This document shows positions 17,796 to 28,900 of a stretch of 64,000 bases of DNA, in pieces (within the stretch, counting starts at the first letter, position 1; each line of letters begins with the position of its first letter). This DNA comes from Prostheceraeus crozeri (lineage: Eukaryota > Platyhelminthes > Polycladida > Euryleptidae). The translations under genes and the position numbers were made by a program. The stretch lies in assembly GCA_907163375.1 (NCBI GenBank), contig CAJQUW010010425.1:124001-188000 (forward strand), given 5' to 3'. The notes under the pieces are model-generated. The model worked only from the letters and a program-made list of their open reading frames with translations. It was not told where the DNA came from and did no database searches.

Positions 17796-17935
17796 ACCCC
17801 TAGAAGTCAGAAGGGAGGGGGTATTGATTTAAAACTGTTCCATAATGATGACTTTCCTTACTACTTAGTCAGAAGGGGGGGTATTGATTTAAAACTGTTC
17901 TCTAATGATGACTTTCCTTACTACTCATTCGATTT
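17796..17935. repeat. Tandem duplication, ~61 bp unit
   Basis: Two copies with the core GGGGGTATTGATTTAAAACT, followed by AATGATGACTTTCCTTACTA, between the protease and its partial duplicate. Each copy contains a G-run (up to seven) that is unusual for this A+T-rich element. Confidence 0.7.
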
Positions 17936-18009
17936 TGAAATGATTTAATTTAATCTAAATTAAAACGTTACATTGTTACATTTTATTAGTAGAGTTAGTG
18001 TTTCGCACA

Positions 18010-18150
18010 TCTTTTATCAATAGTAATTCATTTCTCATCAATATGTGAAAATTCTTTATTCCCAATTGCCTAGCAATCTCATTTAAATCGAAATTTGACG
18101 TGGTTTGTTTGCCGTATATTTTTAGGAAGTCTCAAATGTTACTCATTTTA
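18010..18150 (-). pseudogene. Partial duplicate of protease N-terminus
   Basis: Reads in the same sense as the protease and matches its first ~45 codons (LGIKNFHILMRNELLLIK and upstream NFDL) with many differences. This shows that the 3' end of the element underwent a tandem duplication with divergence, or recombined with a related copy. Confidence 0.65.
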
Positions 18151-18710
18151 AAAGAAATAAAATGTATTGTTTAACAATGTACCATTTTATCTTTATGAAC
18201 TCTCATTAAGAGGATATTGATTGTTTTATCTGTATTAAGACAATAGCAACATCTGTTACCACATTTCTCAAACCGCATGATTGTTTTAGGGGATCATACG
18301 GGTTGTGCATTCATAACATAGCGTTAATAACATAAAAGCAATCTATTAATTCATTCTCTGCTTTGAGGGAATATTCTGTTGTTATAGCAATTATTCAATA
18401 CAATATCGCAGTATCGATAGTCGAGACCGACTGTCGAACCAAAGACAGAACTTTTCTGGTTTTGGTTTCCAATCTGGCTCGCGTTATGGCCGATGAAATG
18501 ATATACAATGCGGTGCAATTTCCTCATTGTCATTCAAGTACATTTAATCATACGCGTCATGTCATACCCGTATGTTGTCAAGCAAACTTCATTCACCTAC
18601 AATGCCGCTTTGCTTAGATCGCCATTCATAATTTTCACATACTATTTAAACACACACACAATTCATAAAACGTGACACATTACAATCTTAGTTTAAATAT
18701 TATCATCACA
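18151..18710. other. Spacer without recognised gene
   Basis: Composition is less A+T-rich than the Polinton genes on the left and resembles the flanking DNA. No domain was recognised in either strand. It may contain the promoter of the 18711 frame (TACTATTTAAACACACAC near 18640) or be a host or foreign insert. Confidence 0.4.
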
Positions 18711-19090
18711 ATGGTTGGATCTACTGAAAGATCTGTTCGATTGGAGACAAAGCGGAGAAGAATTCAGAAGTTAACAAGGGAAATCATACATCTGCAAGCA
18801 CGAAGTAAAATATTTTTACACTTGGATATGAGAAGAATTTTTGAATATATCGGAGACTCGCAAGATGTAGAAAATATTAAACTTAATTGAACAACGGCAG
18901 ACAGTAATATTTTCTTTAAATAGACCCTTATCACAAGAACGGGACGAATAAATTATTGAACAAGCAACAATATCATCGAACAACGTCGATACAACAGGGC
19001 CGCCAACTTATGAACAAGTTATGAATCAAATTAACGAAGAACAAGCAGCGCAACAGCAAGCAGAGCAACAGTAAGCAGCGCAACAACATT
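18711..19090 (+). pseudogene. Remnant with basic helix and PPxY late-domain motif
   Basis: First part: MVGSTERSVRLETKRRRIQK and a basic helical stretch. Second part: TTGPPTYEQVMNQINEEQ followed by a glutamine/alanine-rich tail. PPxY motifs recruit NEDD4-type ubiquitin ligases and are used by viruses and by some Gag-like proteins to bud or to traffic. Whether this belongs to the Polinton or to another element is not clear. It is broken, and the two parts are listed together only because they are adjacent. Confidence 0.4.
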
Positions 19091-19154
19091 AAGTGAAAGT
19101 GTTAATGTTATTAGTTAGTACTAGTGAACATCCTTCATCGCTTGTTCATAACAT

Positions 19155-19293
19155 TATTTCTTTTCATATACCCAACTCTATCTTTATGTTTTTCAATGTT
19201 CATTAAAGTAGAACTACGTTCATATGATAACGAAGGATATAGTCTTGTGGTTTCTTCCATTTCTGAAGTTCCTTCCACTTTTGTTTCTTCCAT
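19155..19293 (-). pseudogene. N-terminal remnant of the membrane-protein gene
   Basis: Minus-strand sequence encoding MEETKVEGTSEMEET and YPSLSYERSSTL, closely matching the start of the 246-residue protein at 56098. It lies in opposite orientation to the C-terminal remnant at 2427-2705, as expected for a gene in a terminal inverted repeat. Confidence 0.75.
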
Positions 19294-19719
19294 TTTTTAA
19301 AGAAATATTTTTTTAAATATATTTTGTTTTTTTTTGATTATTATTTAGATTGATATATATTTTTTATTTTTTTATAAAAGAGTCCGGAGGTTATATATTT
19401 CATTTTTATATATTATATTTTTATTTTTATTTTTTATAAAAGAGTCCGGAGGTTATATATTTCATTTTTATATATTATATTTTTATTATTTTTGGTACTT
19501 TTTTAAATGGACTAAATTCATCAATTTAAGTCTTAAAAAACCTAAAAAAGAATAAATTTATGAATTTATGTCGTTTTTTTAAAAGTGAAAAAATGAAAAT
19601 GAATCTTTTTGAAAATGGTCTAAATTCACCAATTTAGGTCTTAAAAACCTGAAAAAGTGACTAAATTCATCAATTTAGGACGTTTTTTAAAAGTGAAAAA
19701 ATTGAAAAAGTGGTGTCCT
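19294..19719. repeat. Terminal A+T-rich repeats of left Polinton
   Basis: Two kinds of repeat. A 62-bp tandem pair carries AGAGTCCGGAGGTTATATAT (about 19379-19500). Four palindromes of the form TAAATT-CATC-AATTTA lie at 19513, 19553, 19621 and 19662, spaced by GAAAAAGTG-type sequence. The end is placed at about 19719 (reverse complement starts AGGACACCAC, in keeping with the 5'-AG tip known for Polintons). The opposite end is not in the window, so this cannot be checked here. Confidence 0.5.
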
Positions 19720-22700
19720 GGAACGGTCATATATACATTACTGATATCTCCCCACAGTATTCTCTTGGCCTCTATTGAAGCCCGACGTTGAAGTCTATCA
19801 GACATAAGACACGTGTAGACGGAAGCAGTCGCACACTCGACGTATCGAAGTAGAGAAGAATTTGTGTCTAAAGCAATACGTGTGATTGATTATAAATTAT
19901 GAGCGCAGCATCGGTTGAATGCAGAGTGACGTCATCATATCTTCCCTATTGTGATACACTAAGCAGTATGCGCGCGGCTACTGATTTTTACCAAGCTAGC
20001 GTGCCTCGCAATTTGAATCACGCACAATAACATCGTGAATCGAAAAAGCTATATTTGCTCTAAATGTACCTCCAAACCTACCTACTCTCCAGGATATATC
20101 TGGCTAGAATATGGCTAAGGGCAAGCTATATTGATGATATTGGATTAAATGCAGCTACTCATGCCTTGGAAAACCTAAATTATCAAGATATGGTATGTAA
20201 CAAATAAATAGAGCAAAGCTATTTGACTCTATTTAGCAAAAATACCAGTACGGGTCAACCCTGACCCATATTTACTTAGTTGTTATTTTATCTTGAAATT
20301 CAAATTTACCATAGAAGTGATGATGTGGTCGAGTTGTCCATCTAGCATGATCTGGGTGACTGAAAGTTAGGAAAAGTCACAGAAGATGGATGTAATTATT
20401 TCTGCTAATTAATAAAATTATTTCTGCTTCAAAAATAGTTGTCAAAAACTGGTATGGGTCACCATTGACCCGGATCAACGTTCAAAGGTTAAGCAATGCG
20501 TGGGATGGTGTGATCTAGGATATCTTGATAAACAAGTGACATAGTTTTTAACATCGAGGACTAGATAACTTTGAAAAATTAAACCTTCTTTTTCTACATC
20601 CGTGATCATGCTTTCCGTTGGCCAGCGAAATATATCGGGAAAACAATAAATTAATGACAACATTTTGGCCCTTTCCTAAATATTTAAAAAGAAATTGTGA
20701 CATTTGTATTTAAAAAGCAATAATTCAAAATTGGACATGTAGGGCTACTGGGTGGCCTAAATGACTAGGAATCCATGAGCGACCATTTCATTCCTTCAGC
20801 AACTTTCGCTTCCGCTCTTCTACAACTTCGGTTCCGTGACTTACTCTATGCAGTTGCGCAGCCTAAATAGGCTTGCCTATCTCGATCTCTAGCTGTTTCT
20901 GTCGTCGAATAATTGGGAAACTGTACTTGGATCTTTGACAATATTGCCCGCTGGGAAAAAAGCTCGCGATTAGCTAGCACACATCTCGAGCGAATAACGA
21001 GCGCATAGCTTCCGTTTTGTCTCGCAAAATGCTGGCGAAAAGCTTGCCAACTTAGGAGCAAAAACGCTGCTGTTCGCTCGCGATTAGCGATGCTTTTCGA
21101 ATGCTAATGTAGCGCGCTAATCGCTTGCTTCATTGAAAAGCTAGCTGCTCGCCTGATATTCGCTGTACCCTATTAGCATATATGAAGCCTAGTTCGTTGA
21201 CTTCCTGTAGACCTACTTACACATCTAACATAACACAAATGCATGCTGCTCAACGTCATACTGCCGCGAAATGCTCATGGATCAACAGTAGTGGATATAG
21301 AACTGTCAAAACCATAACATTCGGAGACAGTGACAAAAAATGTGAGACTCACCTCTGCTAAACAATTGTAGGCTTGCAGAAGTTCAAAGTTTCTTCCATG
21401 CCATGAAGACTCAATGAGCTGATTTGGTTACAATTAGTTGTATTTTCAGCATAAGTTCCTGTACACCAGCGGTTCGTGTCTAAAATGCAAAATAATGGAG
21501 CCTTTTTATTTACATGCAAAATTACAATTCATAAATGAACATTCGCATTATTACCGTTTTCACTGATTATTTTTATGCAATAATAAGCCACACGTATAAT
21601 AATCTACTGTTGATCACTGTCATCTTGCCACGAAACGCTCCAGGGACTAACAGCAGAATGACTCAATGCTGCTAAACTCAAAACATTCGGAGGCAGTGAC
21701 AAACTGAGAACTCACATAAAAATTGTTTTCATATCAGAAGTTTGGAACTCACATCTGCAAAAATGGTCGCCAATTTCTCTTTCCCGTCGATTCTCATTGA
21801 ACTGGTTTGGTAGAGCCGCGCCAATATTTGATTTTGTTGGGCAGCGATTGCGGTCTGAAATGTACGATAAAATTTTTATACCAGAGCCTTTAAAAAACCG
21901 TTGAGGCACAGCCTAAACGTCAATGTGAAATTTGTGCAATCTGATATCATATAACAAAAGCTGAAAGTAAATTAACACTCTTATTTAGCCATTGTTACAA
22001 AATAAACAAAAAGATAATTCATTTCTACAAATTTTACACATTTTAGCGCATTTTAGAGTAAAAGGTTTTTAGCATGAATAATCCTACAAAAAGAATTCTA
22101 CCGTTGGAGCATTTGTCGTTTTACGAAAAATTCGATAACTTCAAGATTTTCACAACATTATAATTTTCTCCATAACTGAAATCAGCCTAAAGATACACGG
22201 AGGAAAATTTCAATGGTATAAATTATAAGCATGATGGTTTAATTCGATTGGTAGTTGTCCATCTGATTTCATCAAAATCAATGCAAGATGATTAAGTTGC
22301 TCATAATTTTATTGAGGCGATTGCAAGATTGAAATTCTTTGCGAATGTCAAAGCCCGATCCGTCGAAGTTTCAACATGCTGGCATTAATAACAGGTTTTA
22401 AACGTTTCACTTACTTCAATGTTATCCATATTGGTTCATAGATTGTACAAAATGCATATCTCGTTATTGAGTTTAAGTTGCTGAGACTCATGGTCTACAG
22501 CAACCCTATCAACCACAAAAGTCGCCCAGCGGTCGCCGCGACAGCCCTCGGCGTCGCCGAAGTCGCCGCCGCCCGGCGACTCCTGGTGGCGGTCGCCTCG
22601 ACTGTAAGTGGGCGACCGTTGCCCGGTGACCGCTGTCAGCAGTTGCCTCGAGTGTCAACGGCGACCTTCATCATATGTCTGGTTTTAGCATTTAACTAGC

Positions 22701-24764
22701 CTCCATGATGTCAGAAAGGCAATATTCCTGCTTCGCAAAACTGATAAATTGCAAAAATTTCGGCAATCAGCTTCAGAGTTTCTAATTAAGACTCAAATGT
22801 AGAATGCTTGTAGAAAAAGATGCTTCTGCAGCAGAAATTCGAACGCATTTAATCAAACTAGTTCAATGCATTTCCCGCGAGAAAATGAGTCGTGGGCCCT
22901 CGTCAAAAAGTCTTGGGCCACATGAAAAATTGGGGGCCAACAAATTTTTCGAAAATGGCTTATTTGGAAGTAAAAATGCATGATCATATCAATTTGTGAC
23001 CGTTCTCATCGAAAAATGACGTGAAATGTGATGTCTTGAAGTCGAGGGTTGCCCCCCCCCCAATTTTCACGTTTATCTTTTTGACGGGGAGTAGTCGTGA
23101 GTCGGCCCTTAAGTTCACACGAGCTCTAATTTTGGAAGTAGAACGACCCCAGAGTTGTCACACACATTGAGCAGCGAATTTGTTGTGATTTCTAAGAAAA
23201 ACGTATCTCCAATGTTAGTGGACTGGCCGAAACTGTCATCGATCGGCTGTCTGGCACATGTAGGCAAGTTTTTCCTTTGAATAAATAGCCTTAGCTCATT
23301 TCTCTCAGTGATTTTCGCTACATGATGATGATGCATTCAATCGTGAAATGTTGCGTCAAACATCTTTGGTTGCGATGCTTCATATATATTTGCATGACGC
23401 ATCGATGGCAATGAAAAAAATTGCTCAAAATTCTTGACTTGACCGTGAACTTTATATCATTCTGACCATGATTCTGACTATGCCTGAATTTCACCGCTTG
23501 TCAATTTTTTGGTCAATCAAGGTTGCAAGTTAATTCATTCATTAAATTGTGAATGAATGGAAGAATCCTCAATGAGTGTTGCATAATATCTCGGTCGCTT
23601 CAAGCCTGTGATACAGTGAGGGAGAGAAGGGAGAGAGAGAATTCTATTAATAGAAGAGCGCTTTGTCCAGTCCAGCCCGATAGCAGATAACTTTCTCGTG
23701 CGCCTTCGATAGCGCAGCGCAATCGGAAGATCACATTTCAACTCGAGGGGTGAAATAGAGGTCATCGCTTCATTTCATAAAGAGAAATAGCGCAGAATAA
23801 TCTAGACGTTACATTCGTGTCTCTACTTTTGGAACTGCCTGACTGACACCTGTGGACATCGCTGTGTAAATTGATTGATCTCATTAATGGATTATCAACC
23901 AAATTACAATATAGAAAATGCGAGGAATATCCTGAGCCGAAAATATTGATAGAACGGATTACTTATCAAACGAAATTCGTATTAGGTAAGCCGAATGAAG
24001 TGATAATAGATAAATTTAGTAAATAATAGCGGTTAACCTGCACACTACACATTATACCAAGCACTGAATTGACTGAAATATTTCAACAGATAACTTTTGA
24101 ATTAGATGTGATGTAAAAAAGTGTTCCTTTGGTTATAAATGTTTGACTATAGGTAAAGCAAGCCAATATTTCACGACCATTCAGATCGAATCGTGCGGAC
24201 AGACTGACATCGTAAACGAATCGCTTTGCATGAATACAGTAAATCCAGTCGAAGCTCGTTAATTCAGACACGGACAATCATACGGCCGCGGCATTTTTTG
24301 TACATTTGGCAGCTTATATAAGTTGCTTTTGAATTCAGACTTTCAATAATTAAGAGATAGAAAACCTGGTATTTATGCTCTTAATTATCGAGCTTTGACT
24401 GCAAGATACTTTGCACAGCGTTGGCGCTAATTGATGGTTCGCTGCAATGAGATAAAGTCAATTCTGGCAACGTGACATTAGACGGGCGTGAATTAGACGG
24501 ACATTAGACATAAGGGGTAAACATTTTCGAGTAAGCTGCAACGTTTAAAATATTTCATTTAACCAACCTCATTCCCACAGAGATTTCACTAAGTTATCTC
24601 ATTTTTACATGTTACCACTACATGCATCATCGCGATAGGCGTACCTCTGTATAGCTGAACATAGACGAAGCTATTGCTGAATTTTCTTAAATTCGGGTGC
24701 TTTATGTTTGCTCAACTTCATCGGCAAATTAGTCTTAATTATTTTTAGTAAGCTTAATGAGTCT
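19720..24764. other. Unique DNA without recognised gene
   Basis: About 5 kb of moderate G+C composition. Visible items are two GGGTCA-N4-TGACCC palindromes (20252 and 20456), clustered GCTCGCGATTAGC-type sequence (20950-21130), two related exon-like units on the minus strand (~21350-21490 and ~21750-21865), a G+C-rich GTCGCC-repetitive stretch (22515-22670), a C-run (23051-23061) and a purine tract (23616-23640). No long reading frame or known domain was recognised. Confidence 0.6.
21350..21865 (-). other. Two related exon-like units, possible host gene fragment
   Basis: On the minus strand each unit has a pyrimidine/AG acceptor, a similar beginning coding (D/T)NR-x-C, a Cys-rich body and a GTGAGT donor (near 21753 and near 21351). 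Flanking sequence is also related (CATTCGGAG[A/G]CAGTGACAAA). They look like diverged tandem duplicates of an exon in a host gene, or of a non-coding repeat with chance splice-like ends. No domain recognised. Confidence 0.25.
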
Positions 24765-25007
24765 CATGTTTAATGTTTTACAAAAAATATTTTGCAATTT
24801 TCAGGGATATCTGTGAAATTGATGAGACGATAGCTTGTCAATATAGATTAATTGATATTGTTGCTTGAAGCAAATGATTTCGTCAGATCGAGAGAGCCTG
24901 TCTTAAGTCGATTGGAATTAAAGCGTCTATGCCGGTTTATAAAAAGTGCCTAATCTTCGGAAGTACTTCATCCAGGCTCGTGAATATCCCATTCCTTGAA
25001 CTGCGAA

Positions 25008-25015
25008 TATAAAAG
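25008..25015 (+). promoter_or_regulatory. TATAAAAG box in each macrosatellite unit
   Basis: TATAAAAGGG occurs once per unit at the same place (first at 25008). The fourth unit has TATAGAAG instead. It matches the canonical RNA polymerase II TATA box, but no initiator or downstream element was recognised. Transcription is not shown. Confidence 0.3.
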
Positions 25016-25850
25016 GGCCATATACTAACACAGAGTGCCACACTATTAGGTTTAATCGTTTTGAATATGTTAAAGTTTTATGTGCGAATGTGTAGCCTTC
25101 AGAGTGCAAATTTAAACAGATATAAATAATGAGAGCTATGCACAGTTAATTGGATTTTTCAATCGTGGTAGAAATCTTCAAAATTCTTGTTTCACATATC
25201 TTATCGGCTACAACGGCTAGAATTTTAGCTGAGCTGATATTTTCTATCTGAAGCCTCGTCTAGCCGTAAACCGTTCGCTCGCCTTTGGCCATGTCTAGTC
25301 ACAATTTCTCCTGTGGCCACGTCATCAATTCTATTAGATAGATCTCAGGAGAGATAGAAGAGCTGTATTAAACTTTTTGCATGTTAACATTTTCTAACAA
25401 ATAATCTGATAGCTGTTTCAAGATGCGAGCGCTGCAATTGATCACAGTCCAGAGAATGAATGTATTTCCGGTTGCGTATCAATCTTCATAACATCTCATT
25501 CTATCAACAGGAAATTGAAGAAATTACCGGGTGATTTTCGAAAATATTGGATGAGTTGTTTCAGACCTCCAATTCTATCTGATAGACTTCACAGCCTATA
25601 GTGATGTTTTTTATTCCTATCCTGCAGGAGCGCATGATATTTACTAATTCTTTCAAGAGACCGGTCCACTTATTCCTTGACTTACGACTGTCATTCAACG
25701 GTTTCGTTGCATGAATAGAGAGAAAGATGAGTCGCGCAAATCTGAGCCAGAGCACCGAAATGGCATTTCGCTCACTCAATAGCTCGCTATAACGTTCAGA
25801 ATTTGGCAGTGACTGCTTTCTGTCTGGTTATTGAAATTGGTCGTAATTAC

Positions 25851-25907
25851 TGTGGCTCAGCAGATAGAGCTGGTCTAAACAGTGTTTCTACATCGAACTT
25901 AATGGTA
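25851..25907 (+). other. tRNA-like A-box/D-arm segment, repeated in each unit
   Basis: TGGCTCAGCAGATAGAGC matches the RNA polymerase III A-box consensus and folds as a D-arm (GCTC/GAGC). About 22 bases on, CTACAT...ATGTAG forms a hairpin in the standard units. No acceptor or anticodon stem pairs, so it is not a tRNA gene. It could be the decayed head of a tRNA-derived SINE trapped in the repeat. Confidence 0.25.
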
Positions 25908-28900
25908 GACTGCTTTTATGCATATATAAAGTATCTATATTGACCTCTAAACAGTGTTTCTACGTCGAACTTAATGTAGACTTGCTTTCATGTTTAATGT
26001 TTTACAAAAAATATTTTGCAATTTTCAGGGATATCTGTGAAATTGATGAGACGATAGCTTGTCAATATAGATTAATTGATATTGTTGCTTGAAGCAAATG
26101 ATTTCGTCAGATCGAGAGAGCCTGTCTTAAGTCGATTGGAATTAAAGCGTCTATGCCGGTTTATAAAAAGTGCCTAATCTTCGGAAGTACTTCATCCAGG
26201 CTCGTGAATATCCCATTCCTTGAACTGCGAATATAAAAGGGCCATATACTAACACAGAGTGCCACACTATTAGGTTTAATCGTTTTGAATATGTTAAAGT
26301 TTTATGTGCGAATGTGTAGCCTTCAGAGTGCAAATTTAAACAGATATAAATAATGAGAGCTATGCACAGTTAATTGGATTTTTCAATCGTGGTAGAAATC
26401 TTCAAAATTTTTGTTTCATATATCTTATCGGCTACAACGGCTAGAATTTTAGCTGAGCTGATATTTTCTATCTGAAGCCTCGTCTAGCCGTAAACCGTTC
26501 GCTCGCCTTTGGCCATGTCTAGTCACAATTTCTCCTGTGGCCACGTCATCAATTCTATTAGATAGATCTCAGGAGAAATAGAAGAGCTGTATTAAACTTT
26601 TTGCATGTTAACATTTTCTAACAAATAATCTGATAGCTGTTTCAAGATGCGAGCGCTGCAATTGATCACAGTCCAGAGAATGAATGTATTTCCGGTTGCG
26701 TATCAATCTTCATAACATCTCATTCTATCAACAGGAAATTGAAGAAATTACCGGGTGATTTTCGAAAATATTGGATGAGTTGTTTCAGACCTCCAATTCT
26801 ATCTGATAGACTTCACAGCCTATAGTGATGTTTTTTATTCCTATCCTGCAGGAGCGCATGATATTTACTAATTCTTTCAAGAGACCGGTCCACTTATTCC
26901 TTGACTTACGACTGTCATTCAACGGTTTCGTTGCATGAATAGAGAGAAAGATGAGTCGCGCAAATCTGAGCCAGAGCACCGAAATGGCATTTCGCTCACT
27001 CAATAGCTCGCTATAACGTTCAGAATTTGGCAGTGACTGCTTTCTGTCTGGTTATTGAAATTGGTCGTAATTACTGTGGCTCAGCAGATAGAGCTGGTCT
27101 AAACAGTGTTTCTACATCGAACTTAATGTAGACTTGCTTTAATGCATAATTAAGGTCTATATTGACCTGGGGTCTAAACAGTGTTTCTACGTCGAACTTA
27201 ATGTAGACTTGCTTTCATGTTTAATGTTTTACAAAAAATATTTTGCAATTTTCAGGGATATCTGTGAAATTGATGAGACGATAGCTTGTCAATATAGATT
27301 AATTGATATTGTTGCTTGAAGCAAATGATTTCGTCAGATCGAGAGAGCCTGTCTTAAGTCGATTGGAATTAAAGCGTCTATGCCGGTTTATAAAAAGTGC
27401 CTAATCTTCGGAAGTACTTCATCCAGGCTCGTGAATATCCCATTCCTTGAACTGCGAATATAAAAGGGCCATATACTAACACAGAGTGCCACACTATTAG
27501 GTTTAATCGTTTTGAATATGTTAAAGTTTTATGTGCGAATGTGTAGCCTTCAGAGTGCAAATTTAAACAGATATAAATAATGAGAGCTATGCACAGTTAA
27601 TTGGATTTTTCAATCGTGGTAGAAATCTTCAAAATTCTTGTTTCACATATCTTATCGGCTACAACGGCTAGAATTTTAGCTGAGCTGATATTTTCTATCT
27701 GAAGCCTCGTCTAGCCGTAAACCGTTCGCTCGCCTTTGGCCATGTCTAGTCACAATTTCTCCTGTGGCCACGTCATCAATTCTATTAGATAGATCTCAGG
27801 AGAGATAGAAGAGCTGTATTAAACTTTTTGCATGTTAACATTTTCTAACAAATAATCTGATAGCTGTTTCAAGATGCGAGCGCTGCAATTGATCACAGTC
27901 CAGAGAATGAATGTATTTCCGGTTGCGTATCAATCTTCATAACATCTCATTCTATCAACAGGAAATTGAAGAAATTACCGGGTGATTTTCGAAAATATTG
28001 GATGAGTTGTTTCAGACCTCCAATTCTATCTGATAGACTTCACAGCCTATAGTGATGTTTTTTATTCCTATCCTGCAGGAGCGCATGATATTTACTAATT
28101 CTTTCAAGAGACCGGTCCACTTATTCCTTGACTTACGACTGTCATTCAACGGTTTCGTTGCATGAATAGAGAGAAAGATGAGTCGCGCAAATCTGAGCCA
28201 GAGCACCGAAATGGCATTTCGCTCACTCAATAGCTCGCTATAACGTTCAGAATTTGGCAGTGACTGCTTTCTGTCTGGTTATTGAAATTGGTCGTAATTA
28301 CTGTGGCTCAGCAGATAGAGCTGGTCTAAACAGTGTTTCTACATCGAACTTAATGTAGACTTGCTTTAATGCATAATTAAGGTCTATATTGACCTGGGGT
28401 CTAAACAGTGTTTCTACGTCGAACTTAATGTAGACTTGCTTTCATGTTTAATGTTTTACAAAAAATATTTTGCAATTTTCAGGGATATCTGTGAAATTGA
28501 TGAGACGATAGCTTGTCAATATAGATTAATTGATATTGTTGCTTGAAGCAAATGATTTCGTCAGATCGAGAGAGCCTGTCTTAAGTCGATTGGAATTAAA
28601 GCGTCTATGCCGGTTTATAAAAAGTGCCTAATCTTCGGAAGTACTTCATCCAGGCTCGTGAATATCCCATTCCTTGAACTGCGAATATAGAAGGGCCATA
28701 TACTAACACAGAGTGCCACACTATTAGGTTTAATCGTTTTGAATATGTTAAAGTTTTATGTGCGAATGTGTAGCCTTCAGAGTGCAAATTTAAACAGATA
28801 TAAATAATGAGAGCTATGCACAGTTAATTGGATTTTTCAATCGTGGTAGAAATCTTCAAAATTTTTGTTTCACATATCTTATCGGCTACAACGGCTAGAA

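Larger units (their letters stand above)
2427..19719. mobile_element. Left Polinton/Maverick-type element (composite)
   Basis: Virus-like DNA element of about 17 kb, interrupted on its left by the LTR element. Its parts are an ATPase, penton-like protein, virion-type protein, Maverick-type polymerase B, second ATPase, zinc-finger protein, fibre-like protein, small virion-type proteins, major capsid protein, PLA2-like domain with integrase, and adenain-like protease. Genes lie on both strands with divergent A+T-rich promoters. Pieces of one membrane-protein gene lie at both ends in opposite orientation (2427-2705 plus, ~19155-19293 minus), as expected if that gene sits in or near terminal inverted repeats. 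The pieces do not overlap, so this is inference. The right end is placed at about 19719, where the low-complexity A+T repeats stop. The element is broken, with roughly ten breaks. Whether it is one element or two joined ones is open. Confidence 0.75.

Noticed and set aside
18363-18617. 84-codon plus-strand frame
   Set aside because: No domain, no similarity to the elements' genes, unremarkable composition. Likely chance.
22478-22699. 73-codon Ala/Val/Arg-rich frame
   Set aside because: It is produced by the G+C-rich GTCGCC repetitive DNA and shows no protein feature.
25851-25907. True tRNA gene in the macrosatellite
   Set aside because: Only a D-arm-like hairpin and A-box pair up. Acceptor and anticodon stems fail.
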